Source of the DNA: Desulfatitalea sp. BRH_c12
GTDB taxonomy: Bacteria > Desulfobacterota > Desulfobacteria > Desulfobacterales > Desulfosarcinaceae
Length of the DNA: 64,000 nt
Assembly (NCBI GenBank): GCA_000961655.1
Contig: LADR01000029.1
Coordinates: 124,001-188,000 of the forward strand
Reading direction: 5' to 3'
Both the position numbers and the translations under genes were made by a program. The notes beneath the pieces are model-generated. The model was not told where the DNA came from and made no database searches. It saw nothing but the letters and a program-made list of their open reading frames with translations. Shown piece by piece: positions 52,971 through 63,140 of the stretch. Each line of letters opens with the position of its first letter. Within the stretch, counting starts at the first letter, position 1.

Positions 52971-54545
52971 ATGCTGATTACGGAAATCCTGGCGCGCAAT
53001 GCGCGCATGTACACGAATGAGATCGCTTTGATCGAGCGCGACCCCGCCCACCAAAAACGAAGCACTCTGACTTGGCGCGACTTCGATCGCCAGGCCAATC
53101 AACTGGCGCATGCCCTGATCGCGCAAGGCATTCAGCCTGGAGACCGCGTGGTCCACCTGATGACCAACTGCATTGAATGGCTGCCGATCTATTTCGGGAT
53201 CCTACGTTGCGGGGCGATTGCCGTGCCGCTCAATTTTCGCTTCGTTGCAAACACCATCGCCAATTGCACCGCCCTGGCCGAAGCCAGAGCATTCATCTTC
53301 GGACCGGAATTCATCGAGCGGGTTACCGAGATCAAAACACGCCTGGATGACACCGTGCGGCTATTTGTTTTTGTCGGGCCCTCGGCATTGCGTCCTGACT
53401 ACGCGTGCGGATACGGCGATCTGACCAACCCCCAGCCGGTCGCAGCCCCGGCGATCGATCTGCACCTTAGCGATGACGCAGCGCTCTATTTCACCTCCGG
53501 CACGACCGGCACCCCCAAGGGCGCCCTGCTGACCCAACGCAACCTTGAGGCGGCCTGCATCGTTGAAAATCACCACCACCGTCAGACGCATACCGACAAT
53601 TTCCTGTGCATTCCGCCACTGTATCACACCGGTGCCAAGATGCACTGGTTCGGCAACTTCATTGTCGGCGCCAAAGCAGTCATCCTCAAAGGCATTGAGC
53701 CACGTTGGATTCTGGAAGCGGTTTCCGAAGAGCAGGTCAGCATCGTCTGGTTGCTGGTCCCCTGGGCCATGGACATCTTGTTTGCCATCGAAAGCGGCGA
53801 TCTCAAGCTGCGCGACTTCAATCTGGATCAATGGCGCTTGATGCACATCGGCGCCCAACCGGTCCCTCCCAGCCTGATCAAAGAGTGGCTCAAAATTTTT
53901 CCGCACCACCAGTATGACACCAACTATGGACTGACCGAATCCACCGGCCCGGGATGTGTTCACCTGGGCACCCAGAATATGCACAAGGTGGGGGCCATCG
54001 GACACCCCGGTTTCGATTGGGAGTTTCGGATTGTGGACGATCAGTTCCAGGACCTCCCGGCCGGCTCACCCGGCGAGTTGCTGGTTAAGGGTCCCGGCGT
54101 GATGAAAGGCTACTATCGCAACCCGGAAGCCACGGCCCAGACGATCCGGAACGGCTGGCTGCTGACCGGCGATATCGCCCGCCTGGATCCGGAGGGTTTC
54201 ATCTGGCTGGTAGATCGTAAAAAAGACGTCATTATTACGGGCGGCGAGAATGTCTATCCCGTGGAAATCGAGGATTTCCTCCAACACCATCCCAAAATTC
54301 AGGATGTCGCCGTTATCGGGTTGCCCAGCTTGCGGCTGGGTGAAATCGCCACAGCCATCATCAAAGTCAAACCCGGCCAGACAGTGACCAAAGAAGAAAT
54401 CAACGCATTTTGCGAGGCGCTTCCGCGTTATAAACGGCCGCGCAAGATCTTTTTCGACGATGTTCCCCGCAACGCGACCGGCAAGATCGAAAAACCCGGA
54501 CTTCGTCAGAAATTCGGCGGGGCAAGTGAAAGTTTTCAGGTATAG
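52971..54545 (+). CDS. Acyl-CoA ligase (long-chain/aryl AMP-forming)
   Basis: An AMP-forming CoA ligase of 524 residues. The P-loop is 'ALYFTSGTTGTPKGALLTQR', A5 is 'YDTNYGLTESTGPGCVHLG', A7 is 'GWLLTGDIARLDPEGFIWLV', A8 is 'RKKDVIITGGENVYPVEIED' and the catalytic lysine lies in 'RNATGKIEKPGLRQKFG'. GAGAGGAAA precedes the ATG. Family members activate fatty, cyclohexane-carboxylic or aromatic acids; the specificity is not clear. It is a single gene. Confidence 0.88.
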   Translation: MLITEILARNARMYTNEIALIERDPAHQKRSTLTWRDFDRQANQLAHALIAQGIQPGDRVVHLMTNCIEWLPIYFGILRCGAIAVPLNFRFVANTIANCTALAEARAFIFGPEFIERVTEIKTRLDDTVRLFVFVGPSALRPDYACGYGDLTNPQPVAAPAIDLHLSDDAALYFTSGTTGTPKGALLTQRNLEAACIVENHHHRQTHTDNFLCIPPLYHTGAKMHWFGNFIVGAKAVILKGIEPRWILEAVSEEQVSIVWLLVPWAMDILFAIESGDLKLRDFNLDQWRLMHIGAQPVPPSLIKEWLKIFPHHQYDTNYGLTESTGPGCVHLGTQNMHKVGAIGHPGFDWEFRIVDDQFQDLPAGSPGELLVKGPGVMKGYYRNPEATAQTIRNGWLLTGDIARLDPEGFIWLVDRKKDVIITGGENVYPVEIEDFLQHHPKIQDVAVIGLPSLRLGEIATAIIKVKPGQTVTKEEINAFCEALPRYKRPRKIFFDDVPRNATGKIEKPGLRQKFGGASESFQV

Positions 54546-54854
54546 CGGGCAGGTTTATCGTGGTGTCCAAAAAACCTTTCCCACTGCATCTTTGGCCTCC
54601 ACGCAATTCAGCCCATCGACCACGCAAGGGGTACCATAAAAAAAAGAAGCCCGCCGCGGGTTCTTCCACGGCGGGCTTCTTCGGTTTCACGAAATACTAG
54701 TTGTAATTTTTAGATCTTTAACAAAAGCATGCACGTCAAAGCGTGCAACATGGGGAAGGGAGCATATCAAATCGGCACAATGCCTCCCTTTACACTTTAA
54801 ACTTTACACTTAACACTTCGCCCGGAATCACTTAGCGAAGTGTAAAACCAGATG
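54546..54854. other. Convergent spacer between acyl-CoA ligase and dnaK
   Basis: Gene-free. It holds the terminator at 54638-54679 and a 9-bp hairpin, ACACTTCGC 54813-54821 with GCGAAGTGT 54835-54843, directly behind dnaK. Confidence 0.6.
54638..54679 (-). terminator. Rho-independent terminator downstream of dnaK
   Basis: GAAGCCCGCCG (54646-54656) and CGGCGGGCTTC (54669-54679) form an 11-bp stem. On minus it is followed by eight T (54638-54645). On plus only TTCGGTTT follows, so it is mainly a minus-strand terminator but may also stop the convergent ligase transcript. Confidence 0.85.
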
Positions 54855-56783
54855 CTATTTTTTGTCGTCTTTGACTTCTTCGAAATCCGCATCCACAACG
54901 TCATCATCCTGGCCGGCCTTGGCACCCTCGGCTTGTCCGCCGGCTTCAGCGCCGGCCGAAGCCTGCTCGCCTTGCGCGGACTGCTGCTGGTAGATCGCCT
55001 CAGCCAATTTGTGGGAGGTCTGCGTTAATTCTTCACTCAGGCGCTTGATCTCGTCCACATCATCGCCCTCGGTGGCCTTACGCAAAGCGGCCGAGGCCTC
55101 TTCCACCTTGGTGCGCGTGGCGGCGTCGACCTTCTCGCCCAAATCCTTGAGCGATTTTTCGGTCGAATAGATCAGGCTGTCGGCATGGTTGCGCGCCTCG
55201 ACCAGCTCTTTTTTCTTGCGGTCTTCCTCCGCGTGCATTTCGGCATCCTTAACAGCTTGCTCGATGTCTTCCTTGCTCATCCCGCTGGAGGCCGTAATCT
55301 TGATGGAGTGCTCTTTGCTAGTGGCCATATCCTTGGCGGAAACATTGACAATACCATTGGCGTCGATGTCGAAAGTAACCTCGATCTGGGGGACACCGCG
55401 CGGTGCAGGCGGAATACCGACCAGCTCGAAGCGCCCTAGTGTCCTGTTGTTGGCCGCCATCTCGCGCTCGCCCTGCAAAACATGGATCGAGACGGCCGGC
55501 TGGTTGTCGGCAGCCGTGGAAAAGGTCTGGCTCTTGCGGGTCGGAATGGTGGTGTTCTTTTCAATAAGACGCGTCATCACACCGCCCAGCGTTTCGATGC
55601 CCAGTGACAGCGGCGTCACATCGAGCAGCAGCACATCCTTGACATCGCCTTTGAGCACGCCGCCTTGGATGGCCGCTCCGAGCGCCACCACTTCATCGGG
55701 GTTCACACTCCGGTTAGGTTCTCTGCCGAATATCTTGCGCACGCGTTCCTGAACGGCCGGCATGCGGGTCATGCCACCGACCAGGATGACTTCATTGATC
55801 TCGGAGGCCTTCAATCCGGCATCTTTCATGGCCATGCGACATGGGCCCTCGAGAGCGTCGAGCAGTTCGGCCACCAGAGACTCCAGTTTGGCGCGGCTGA
55901 TTTTCATATTGAGATGCTTGGGACCGCTGGCATCGGCGGTGATAAACGGCAGGTTGACGTCTGTCTCCATCGATGTCGACAATTCCATTTTGGCCTTTTC
56001 GGCTGCTTCTTTCAGTCGCTGCAACGCCATTTTGTCGTTGCGCAGGTCGATGCCCTGCTCGCGCTTGAACTCCGAGGCCAGGTAATCAATGACGCGCAAG
56101 TCAAAATCTTCGCCGCCAAGATGGGTGTCGCCGTTGGTCGCCTTGACCTCGAAAACGCCTTCACCTATTTCCAGTACGGAGATATCGAAAGTGCCACCCC
56201 CCAGGTCAAATACGGCAATTTTTTCTTCACGCCGCCTATCCAATCCGTAGGCCAGCGATGCGGCCGTGGGTTCGTTGATAATGCGCAACACATTCAGACC
56301 TGCGATTTTTCCGGCGTCCTTGGTGGCCTGACGCTGACTGTCGTTAAAATAGGCCGGAACGGTAATGACCGCATCTGTGACTTTTTCTCCCAGGTAATCT
56401 TCGGCATATTTCTTGATGTAAGACAATATAAACGAGGAGATTTCCGCGGGGCTGTATAATTTGCCACGCAAATCGATCCGCACATCTCCGTTTTCGGCGC
56501 GCTTGATCGGAAAAGGTAAGATCTTTTTGTCGTTTTGAACTTCGGTGGAATCGAATTTGCGACCGATCAGACGTTTAACACCAAAAACTGTATTTTCAGG
56601 GTTGGTGATAGCTTGCCGCTTGGCAATCTGACCGACCAGACGCTCACCACTTTCGGATATTGCCACGATCGATGGGGTTGTACGCCCGCCATCCGGGTTG
56701 GTAATGACTTTGCTTTCACTTCCCTCCATGATCGCTACGCACGAGTTGGTCGTCCCCAGATCAATTCCAATAATCTTGCCCAT
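54855..56783 (-). CDS. dnaK: Chaperone DnaK (Hsp70)
   Basis: ATP-driven cytoplasmic chaperone, 642 residues. The ATPase domain begins '[20 protein letters not shown]' and includes '[20 protein letters not shown]' and '[20 protein letters not shown]'. The substrate domain has '[20 protein letters not shown]'. The C terminus is the normal acidic tail '[14 protein letters not shown]'. AAGGAGGAG precedes the ATG. It follows grpE closely. No dnaJ or hrcA gene lies in the window and no CIRCE element was found upstream of grpE. Confidence 0.97.
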   Translation of the reverse strand: MGKIIGIDLGTTNSCVAIMEGSESKVITNPDGGRTTPSIVAISESGERLVGQIAKRQAITNPENTVFGVKRLIGRKFDSTEVQNDKKILPFPIKRAENGDVRIDLRGKLYSPAEISSFILSYIKKYAEDYLGEKVTDAVITVPAYFNDSQRQATKDAGKIAGLNVLRIINEPTAASLAYGLDRRREEKIAVFDLGGGTFDISVLEIGEGVFEVKATNGDTHLGGEDFDLRVIDYLASEFKREQGIDLRNDKMALQRLKEAAEKAKMELSTSMETDVNLPFITADASGPKHLNMKISRAKLESLVAELLDALEGPCRMAMKDAGLKASEINEVILVGGMTRMPAVQERVRKIFGREPNRSVNPDEVVALGAAIQGGVLKGDVKDVLLLDVTPLSLGIETLGGVMTRLIEKNTTIPTRKSQTFSTAADNQPAVSIHVLQGEREMAANNRTLGRFELVGIPPAPRGVPQIEVTFDIDANGIVNVSAKDMATSKEHSIKITASSGMSKEDIEQAVKDAEMHAEEDRKKKELVEARNHADSLIYSTEKSLKDLGEKVDAATRTKVEEASAALRKATEGDDVDEIKRLSEELTQTSHKLAEAIYQQQSAQGEQASAGAEAGGQAEGAKAGQDDDVVDADFEEVKDDKK

Positions 56784-56837
56784 TTGCTCTTCTCCTCCTT
56801 GAATAATCTTAGTCGTATTTTTTTTAACCTTTGCAGG

Positions 56838-57452
56838 TTACGGTTCGTTTTTCGTGTCGGCTGTCTTGGAAACGGCTACCAGCGCGGGCCTCAGCAAGCG
56901 ATCGTGGATCATGTAGCCTTTCTGCAACTCTCTGACCACCGTGTTGGCCGGCTGGTCTTCGACTTCTTCTTGCATCATGGCCTGATGAAAATTGGGATCA
57001 AACGGCTGCCCTATGGCGTCGATAGGCGATACGTAGTAGCGTTCAAGTAACTTAAGCGTCTCGTTGAGCGTCAAATCGACGCCGCGCACCAATGGGTCAT
57101 CAGAGCCGCATTGTTGCGACGCAGAATCGATGGCGCGCTGCAGATTGTCCACCACCGTAAGCAACTCGCCGATGATCTTTTCATTGGCGTATTTAATGGT
57201 TTCCTGCATTTCGCGGGCGGTTCTTTTCTTGTAGTTCTCAAACTCCGCCGATACGCGCAACAGGCGTTCATAGTTCTCTTTGGCTTGCTGCTCGGCCTCC
57301 GTCAATTTCAGTGCCAAATCATCCAATGGAGACTGATCAGATGCACCTTCTTCGAGATGGCCGCCCTCGCCATGATCATTTTCTTCAATATTGCTATTAT
57401 TGTCGGCAGGCGCCATCTCAGTGCGATCCTGTGTGTCGGTCCTCTTGCTCAT
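56838..57452 (-). CDS. grpE: Nucleotide exchange factor GrpE
   Basis: Promotes ADP release from DnaK. The 204-residue protein has an acidic N terminus, a long coiled coil ('LALKLTEAEQQAKENYERLL'), the core 'SAEFENYKKRTAREMQETIK', and the beta domain 'FDPNFHQAMMQEEVEDQPAN' with 'TVVRELQKGYMIHDRLLRPA'. It is encoded 54 bases before dnaK on the same strand. Confidence 0.95.
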   Translation of the reverse strand: MSKRTDTQDRTEMAPADNNSNIEENDHGEGGHLEEGASDQSPLDDLALKLTEAEQQAKENYERLLRVSAEFENYKKRTAREMQETIKYANEKIIGELLTVVDNLQRAIDSASQQCGSDDPLVRGVDLTLNETLKLLERYYVSPIDAIGQPFDPNFHQAMMQEEVEDQPANTVVRELQKGYMIHDRLLRPALVAVSKTADTKNEP

Positions 57453-57618
57453 GCCCTCCGTGTCCTCCGTTCAAGGTGGCCCCTTACGAGAAAAGCCTTA
57501 GTCTTTTAAGTAACTTACAATATGTCTGCCTTAAAAAGTGCTCAGAAAGTAAGACGGGTTGCAGGGATGTCAAGACGCCCGCGGGAGCGGGAAATATCGG
57601 TAAAGATAAGGAAGGAGA

Positions 57619-57870
57619 TTGGTTGTGCACCCTTCTTCGAATCTGCTTAGACAGGATCCGTCCGCTTATAACCGGAATCGATCCGCGACACAAACCGCAT
57701 CACTTATCGCTGCTTCCTTCCGGACCTGACGAGGTTCGCAACCGTTTGTTGCGCGGCGGCCGGTCGGCAGACGAAACTGTTTTCAGCATGATCCTAGGAA
57801 GGGATTTCAGCCCCGCTAAAGCGGATTTCGGGATCAGGGCACCGCTAGCTCCCCACCTAGCACAACCAAG
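57619..57870 (-). ncRNA. ffs: Signal recognition particle RNA, large (Alu-domain) type
   Basis: The targeting RNA of the SRP, partner of Ffh. The S-domain hallmark GTCAGGTCCGGAAGGAAGCA reads on minus at 57711-57730. Upstream, GTGCTAGGTGGGGAGCTAGC (from 57864) and CGGTGCCCTG...AATCCGCT match the 5' Alu domain of Bacillus-type scRNA. The RNA ends pair over 10 bases: TTGGTTGTGC at 57860-57869 with its complement at 57619-57628, giving about 250 nucleotides. Short 4.5S RNAs of ~100 nucleotides lack this part. The promoter at 57877-57905 places the start near 57870. The exact 3' end is an estimate. Confidence 0.88.
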
Positions 57871-57876
57871 TCGCGG

Positions 57877-57905
57877 ATTATAAAGATGACTTATGTGTTT
57901 TTCAA
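57877..57905 (-). promoter_or_regulatory. Sigma-70 promoter of the SRP RNA
   Basis: On minus, TTGAAA (57900-57905) and TATAAT (57877-57882) are separated by exactly 17 bases. The predicted start is about 7 bases downstream, at the 5' end of the SRP RNA. Confidence 0.85.
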
Positions 57906-57982
57906 GGATTAATATCGAGGATGTCATCACCAGTGCAAAAAGGGACCGTTTTTATTTCACCCCAGGTCCATCGTGCTAAAAA

Positions 57983-58012
57983 CCCCGGTGATTCGGGTGG
58001 GTGGTCCGCGCC
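57983..58012. repeat. Degraded internal segment of repeat A
   Basis: CCCCGGTGATTCGGGTGGGT followed by GGTCCGCGCC closely matches 13285-13314 within the full copy, but the outer arms are missing. Confidence 0.6.
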
Positions 58013-58081
58013 AATCCAGAAAACAAATTCGGGTATCCTGAGCGAGCCATGTGGCGTAGGATCCCGAAATTTCCCCTATCC

Positions 58082-58325
58082 AGTAGGGTGGGCATCGCCC
58101 ACCATTATTTGAAAATGGTCATAGGTGATCGTGGTGCGGATGGTTTGATGCATGTCGAATTATCGCCGCGCCAATATCACAATATTAACAATATCAAAGG
58201 TGCGACTTCCTTTTTATCGTGGTAACTTACGCGGCGCCAGAGATTCCTTAACCTGCCGGAAAACCGGCATGCTTTGCGAATTCCTTCAATCCAGCGCGCC
58301 TATGGTGGTGGGCAATGCCCACCCT
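58082..58325. repeat. Inverted pair of short palindromes (REP-like)
   Basis: AGTAGGGTGGGCATCGCCCACC (58082-58103) and GGTGGGCAATGCCCACCCTAC (58303-58323) are each hairpins and are inverted relative to each other, about 200 bases apart. The arrangement resembles a bacterial interspersed mosaic element. Confidence 0.7.
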
Positions 58326-58445
58326 ACAACTCATAACAGCACGCTGCCTGCCAAGGTTTACATGCGATTGCCCTGCTCACCGGGCACATTGAGGTTGCGA
58401 GGCCGTTCTTATTCGGATATCATCTTGTTTTGCTAACTTAACTTA

Positions 58446-58676
58446 ACTTTCGGGATTGGCACGCAGTGAGGTGAGCAGGGCGTGTTGTCCGCGCCACAGT
58501 CAGCCGCGAGATTTAGTGAGGCTTAAGGTGTGCGTAGGGTGTTTGGGCCGCACTGTTTGAGCGCCAGCGAGTTTGCGGCCCGACCCTACGAACACCTTTA
58601 GCCTCACTTAAGCGAAATGGCGTGTGGCGCGGACAACCACGCCCTGCTCACCGGCGTTTGGAGCCCGAAAGTTGAA
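58446..58676. repeat. Full-length palindromic repeat A, copy 2
   Basis: A 231-bp near-palindrome. The outer arms are 58446-58497 and 58626-58676 (ACTTTCGGG...CCCGAAAGT). The inner arms are 58515-58555 and 58570-58608 (AGTGAGGCTTAAGGTGTGCG with its complement). The loop has 'GAGCGCCAGCGAG'. It matches 13271-13494 along its length, inverted. Its right end lies 44 bases before tilS. Confidence 0.9.
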
Positions 58677-58719
58677 TAACTTAATTCAATGGCAGACGGC
58701 ACGGAAAGAGTCTTTTCCG

Positions 58720-60240
58720 ATGCGGGAGGGCACTGCAGTAAAAGGTATGTCCGGAACAGTTAAAAATAGCCCCGTTTCGCAGGATATGACGGCAGAACCG
58801 TTGATGCGGCGGACACTCGCAGCGATTTCCCACTACAAGATGGTCGTAGCCGGGGACAAAGTTCTGGTGGGCGTTTCGGCAGGATCCGATTCGGTCACCT
58901 TGCTGCACGTTCTGAATCGGCTGACTTCATGTCTGAATATCCGGATCGGCATTGCCCATCTCGATCACGGCCTGCGACCGGAATCCGCCGCACGGGAAAT
59001 GTCCCTGGTGGTCGGCATGGCCCATGGATTGAACGTTCCCTGTCACACGGGCAAAGTCGCCGCCATTCCGGAACACGGCTCGCTTGAAGAGGCGTTGCGC
59101 CTGCAGCGCTATGCGTTTTTCGAGGACATTGCCGCAACGCACGGTTATACCAAGATCGCACTGGCCCATCATGCCGACGACAATGCCGAGACGGTGCTCA
59201 TGAACATGCTGCGCGGCAGTGGGCTGCGGGGCCTGTCCGGCATCCCGCCTGTGCGTGAAAACAGGATCATACGGCCCCTGATCGGCGAACTGCGGGCGGA
59301 TATCGTCGCGTATGCGTACCAGCACGCGCTGGCTTACGCCCAGGATGCTTCCAACGCCGACCTGCGCTTTGAACGCAATCGGATCCGCCACCAACTGATC
59401 CCTTTGTTGCAGAAACAGTACAATCCGAATGTGGTGGCTACCCTCAACCGCATGGCTGCGTTGTGCCGCGAGGAAGCGCTTTGGCGTGACAACTGTTTGG
59501 CGCCGTTGGAGACCCGCACAACGATCCGGTCGGATGCGCACACCCTTGAATTGCGGATGGATGAGCTCGTTACGCAACCGCGCGCTGTTCAGCGCCACCT
59601 GCTGCGTGTGACGCTCCGCCAGTGGCAAGGACATTTGCGGCGCTTGGGCGCCGATCACATAGAGGCGCTGCTCGACCTGGTCGCCCGCGCCGGGGCCCGG
59701 AGCCTGAATCTGCCTGGCGCGGTGCTCGCCCAATGCGTTGCAAATCGCCTTTGCTTCAAAAAAGTGGCCACACCGCGCCGACATAACACCATTGCCACAG
59801 CCCCGTCTTACCATTATAGTATTGCCGATATAGGTCGACAGCCTATGACGCTTTCGATTCCCGAAGCCGAGTGCAGCCTTCGGTTCACACTGGACAACGC
59901 TGCCGATCTGGAATCGTGGCGCGGTCCGGATCGACAGACGGTTCTGCTCGACATGGCGCATCTGCCATTTCCTTTGACAGTACGCAACTGGCAGTCCGGA
60001 GACCGATTTCAACCTTTCGGCCTGCAAGGCACTCAAAAGCTTCAGGATCTTTTCATTGATCGGAAAGTAGCGCGGTCATGCCGGCAACGAATCCCTTTGC
60101 TGCTCTGCGGGGACACCATCGCCTGGGTGGCGGGCGTACGCCGGGGGGCTGCCGCACCGGTTACCGCCGCAACCCGCCAAGTGCTGCGCGTGGAAATTGA
60201 ATCGATGGGGGAACCCCGGCGGCGCGGGCAAAACCTTTGA
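58720..60240 (+). CDS. tilS: tRNA(Ile)-lysidine synthase
   Basis: Modifies C34 of tRNA-Ile(CAU) with lysine, changing its decoding from AUG to AUA. The 506-residue protein has the PP-loop 'VLVGVSAGSDSVTLLHVLNR', then 'AHLDHGLRPESAAREMSLVV', 'LALAHHADDN'-type sequence ('KIALAHHADDNAETVLMNML'), 'LIGELRADIVAYAYQHALAY' and a C-terminal TilS domain ('LPFPLTVRNWQSGDRFQPFG'). The start at 58720 has GGAAAGAG nine bases upstream. The frame is open back into the palindromic repeat, but that part is not family-like. Met at 58747 is an alternative. Confidence 0.92.
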   Translation: MREGTAVKGMSGTVKNSPVSQDMTAEPLMRRTLAAISHYKMVVAGDKVLVGVSAGSDSVTLLHVLNRLTSCLNIRIGIAHLDHGLRPESAAREMSLVVGMAHGLNVPCHTGKVAAIPEHGSLEEALRLQRYAFFEDIAATHGYTKIALAHHADDNAETVLMNMLRGSGLRGLSGIPPVRENRIIRPLIGELRADIVAYAYQHALAYAQDASNADLRFERNRIRHQLIPLLQKQYNPNVVATLNRMAALCREEALWRDNCLAPLETRTTIRSDAHTLELRMDELVTQPRAVQRHLLRVTLRQWQGHLRRLGADHIEALLDLVARAGARSLNLPGAVLAQCVANRLCFKKVATPRRHNTIATAPSYHYSIADIGRQPMTLSIPEAECSLRFTLDNAADLESWRGPDRQTVLLDMAHLPFPLTVRNWQSGDRFQPFGLQGTQKLQDLFIDRKVARSCRQRIPLLLCGDTIAWVAGVRRGAAAPVTAATRQVLRVEIESMGEPRRRGQNL

Positions 60241-60324
60241 TAATTGTTGCGTAAAGCCCCAAAGGGCATTATGGTAGGCATCGCCGCTGGCATACCGCGT
60301 GAAACTTTGCAGGAGGTACCTTTT

Positions 60325-62199
60325 TTGAATCCTTTTTACAAAAATCTGGCGTTATGGTGTGTGATCACCCTGATGATGATCATGCTCTACAAAATGTTCA
60401 ACGCTCAGAATATGGGCGAATCGGCCCTGGGATATTCCGAATTTCTGAACATGGTGGATGAGAACCGCATCGAGGAAGCGGTAATCCAAGGGCAGGAGTT
60501 GATCGCTACCGACCGCGGCGGGCGCAAATATCGCGTCTACACGCCTGATGACCCCGATCTGATCAGAAACTTACGCACCCAGAATGTGCGCCTCAACGCC
60601 AAACCGCCAACCGAATCGCCCTGGTACAATATTTTGATCTCCTGGTTTCCCATGCTTGTGCTCATCGGCGTGTGGATCTTTTTCATGCGCCAGATGCAGG
60701 CCGGTGGGGGTAAAGCCATGTCGTTCGGCAAAAGCCGGGCGCGACTTCAGTCGGATACACAGGAAAAGGTCACCTTTCAGGACGTGGCCGGCATCGACGA
60801 AGCCAAGGAAGAACTCAGCGAGGTGGTCGAATTTTTGCGCGACCCCAAAAAGTTCACACGGTTGGGCGGCCGCATCCCCAAAGGTGTGCTGCTGATGGGG
60901 CCTCCGGGTACCGGTAAAACACTGCTGGCCCGCGCCATTGCCGGAGAAGCGGGGGTTCCCTTCTTCACGATCAGCGGCTCGGACTTCGTTGAAATGTTCG
61001 TAGGCGTGGGCGCTTCGCGCGTCCGCGATTTGTTTTTGCAAGGCAAGAAAAACGCCCCTTGCATCATCTTCATCGACGAGATCGACGCTGTCGGACGTCA
61101 CCGGGGCGCAGGCCTGGGTGGCGGACATGACGAACGCGAGCAGACCCTCAACCAACTGCTGGTGGAGATGGACGGCTTTGAATCCAACGAGGGGGTCATC
61201 CTGATTTCCGCCACCAACCGGCCGGATGTTCTCGACCCGGCCCTGCTGCGTCCGGGCCGTTTCGATCGCCAGGTGGTGGTCAGCTTGCCCGATATCCGCG
61301 GACGCGAGAAAATCCTGAGCGTCCACATGAAAAAGACCCCGGTAGGCAATGACGTCAACACCACCAATCTGGCCAAGGGCACGCCCGGTTTTTCCGGAGC
61401 CGACCTTGAAAACCTGGTCAACGAGGCCGCTTTGCTGGCTGCCAAACGGGGCAAGGAAAAGCTGGAGATGGTGGACTTTGAAGATGCCAAGGACAAAGTC
61501 TACATGGGATTGGAACGCAAGTCGAAGGTGATCCGCGAGGAAGATCGCAAAACGACCGCCTATCATGAAGGCGGCCATGCGCTCGTGGCCCGCTTTCTTC
61601 CCAACACCGACGCCGTCAACAAGATCACCATCATCCCCCGCGGCCGCGCGGCCGGCGTCACATGGTTCCTGCCGGAAGAACGCGATTTCAAGTACAAGGA
61701 CCAGTTGGAAAGCGATCTGGCCGTGGCCTTTGGTGGACGGGTTGCCGAAGAACTTGTGCTCAAACGGATCAGCACCGGGGCCTCCAACGACATCAAACAG
61801 GCCACTGAACTGGCCCAACAGATGATCCGCAAATGGGGCATGAGTGAAGAGTTAGGTCCTCTTTCCTACGCACAAGGCGAAGAACAGGTTTTTCTAGGTC
61901 GTGAAATCGCCCAGCACCGGGACTACTCCGAAGCCACGGCGCAGAAGATCGACAACGAAGTTGTCCGCCTGATCAAAGGTGCTTACGAGACGGCCAGAAC
62001 GGTTTTACACGAAAACCTGGACGTTCTGCATGCTCTGGCGGCATTGCTGCTGGAGAAAGAAACCGTTTTGGGCAAGGAACTGGATGAGCTGATTCTTTCG
62101 ATCAAACCGGATACCGTTCTTCAGTATCCGCCCCCGGATGAGGAAAAACGCGCTGAACCAGTAGAAGCTTCTTCGGATATGGACGAAAGTCAAAAGTAG
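60325..62199 (+). CDS. ftsH: Membrane ATP-dependent zinc metalloprotease FtsH
   Basis: Inner-membrane AAA protease that degrades misfolded membrane proteins and short-lived regulators. The start is TTG at 60325 with AGGAGG eight bases upstream, which puts the first membrane helix ('[20 protein letters not shown]') at the N terminus. Then come a periplasmic domain, a second helix, Walker A '[20 protein letters not shown]', the SRH '[20 protein letters not shown]', and the zinc site '[20 protein letters not shown]'. At 624 residues it is full length. It follows tilS, a conserved tilS-ftsH-folP order. Confidence 0.95.
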   Translation: MNPFYKNLALWCVITLMMIMLYKMFNAQNMGESALGYSEFLNMVDENRIEEAVIQGQELIATDRGGRKYRVYTPDDPDLIRNLRTQNVRLNAKPPTESPWYNILISWFPMLVLIGVWIFFMRQMQAGGGKAMSFGKSRARLQSDTQEKVTFQDVAGIDEAKEELSEVVEFLRDPKKFTRLGGRIPKGVLLMGPPGTGKTLLARAIAGEAGVPFFTISGSDFVEMFVGVGASRVRDLFLQGKKNAPCIIFIDEIDAVGRHRGAGLGGGHDEREQTLNQLLVEMDGFESNEGVILISATNRPDVLDPALLRPGRFDRQVVVSLPDIRGREKILSVHMKKTPVGNDVNTTNLAKGTPGFSGADLENLVNEAALLAAKRGKEKLEMVDFEDAKDKVYMGLERKSKVIREEDRKTTAYHEGGHALVARFLPNTDAVNKITIIPRGRAAGVTWFLPEERDFKYKDQLESDLAVAFGGRVAEELVLKRISTGASNDIKQATELAQQMIRKWGMSEELGPLSYAQGEEQVFLGREIAQHRDYSEATAQKIDNEVVRLIKGAYETARTVLHENLDVLHALAALLLEKETVLGKELDELILSIKPDTVLQYPPPDEEKRAEPVEASSDMDESQK

Positions 62200-62208
62200 A
62201 ATATCGTC

Positions 62209-63114
62209 ATGATCGGGCCCGGGAACGAAAAGAACGCCGCCATGCATACTTTCACGTTGCGCTGCAAAAACTTCGAACTCGAACTCGGGCGCCGAACAGC
62301 GATCATGGGGATTCTCAATATCACCCCCGACTCTTTTTCCGATGGCGGTCTCTTCTACGCATCGCAAGCCGCCCTGGCCCAAGCCGAACGGATGATCGCG
62401 GCCGGGGTTGACATCATCGATATCGGCGGCGAATCGACCCGCCCCTATGCCAAGGATGTCACGCAAGCGGAAGAACTGGACCGGGTCCTGCCGATCATTG
62501 AAAATCTGGCCAGTCGCATCAGCGTACCGATCTCCATTGATACCACCAAGGCCGCCGTGGCCGACGCGGCGCTGGCCGCGGGGGCATCCCTCATCAACGA
62601 CATCAGCGCCATGACCATGGATACGCGCATGGCCGAGGTGGCCGCGCGCCATGGGGTGCCCATCATCCTGCAGCACATGAAAGGGATGCCCCGCACCATG
62701 CAGGTCAATCCCGTCTACACGGATTTGATGGGCGAAATCCGCCTGTATCTGAAACACGCCATCGCGCGCGCGCGCGCCGCCGGCATTGCCGCACACAACA
62801 TCATTGTCGATCCGGGCATCGGCTTTGGAAAAACAACCGGGCACAATCTGCTGATTCTCCAGCAACTGAGCCTGCTCGCGGATCTGGGCGCGCCAATCCT
62901 GATCGGCACATCGCGCAAAGCGTTCATCCGCAAATTACTTGCGCAAACGCCCGCAACGGAACCGACCGCCGACAGCCCCGAAGTTGAAACCGGTACACAA
63001 GCCACTGTGGCCATGGCCATCATCAATGGCGCCCACATTGTGCGCGTCCACAACGTCGCCAACACGAAAGCGACGGTGACGGTACTGGATGCGATAAGGA
63101 ATGCGAAGGCCTAA
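62209..63114 (+). CDS. folP: Dihydropteroate synthase
   Basis: Joins p-aminobenzoate to the pterin pyrophosphate in folate synthesis. Motifs are 'RTAIMGILNITPDSFSDGGL', 'IIDIGGESTRPYAKDV', 'PISIDTTKAAVADAALAAGA' and 'NIIVDPGIGFGKTTGHNLLI'. Met at 62209 or 62242 may be the start; neither has a strong ribosome-binding site. It lies 9 bases after ftsH. Confidence 0.94.
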   Translation: MIGPGNEKNAAMHTFTLRCKNFELELGRRTAIMGILNITPDSFSDGGLFYASQAALAQAERMIAAGVDIIDIGGESTRPYAKDVTQAEELDRVLPIIENLASRISVPISIDTTKAAVADAALAAGASLINDISAMTMDTRMAEVAARHGVPIILQHMKGMPRTMQVNPVYTDLMGEIRLYLKHAIARARAAGIAAHNIIVDPGIGFGKTTGHNLLILQQLSLLADLGAPILIGTSRKAFIRKLLAQTPATEPTADSPEVETGTQATVAMAIINGAHIVRVHNVANTKATVTVLDAIRNAKA

Positions 63115-63140
63115 CACCTAAAATCAAAGGGCTCTCTTTC

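Larger units (their letters stand above)
57871..58719. other. Repeat-rich intergenic region between the SRP RNA and tilS
   Basis: About 850 bases without a supported gene. It holds the SRP RNA promoter, a degraded repeat A segment (57983-58012), the inverted pair of GTAGGGTGGGCA palindromes, and the full repeat A copy 2. The short open frames here have neither ribosome-binding sites nor recognisable products. Confidence 0.65.

Noticed and set aside
57453-57618. CIRCE/HrcA operator before grpE
   Set aside because: TTAGCACTC-N9-GAGTGCTAA or a close variant is not present.
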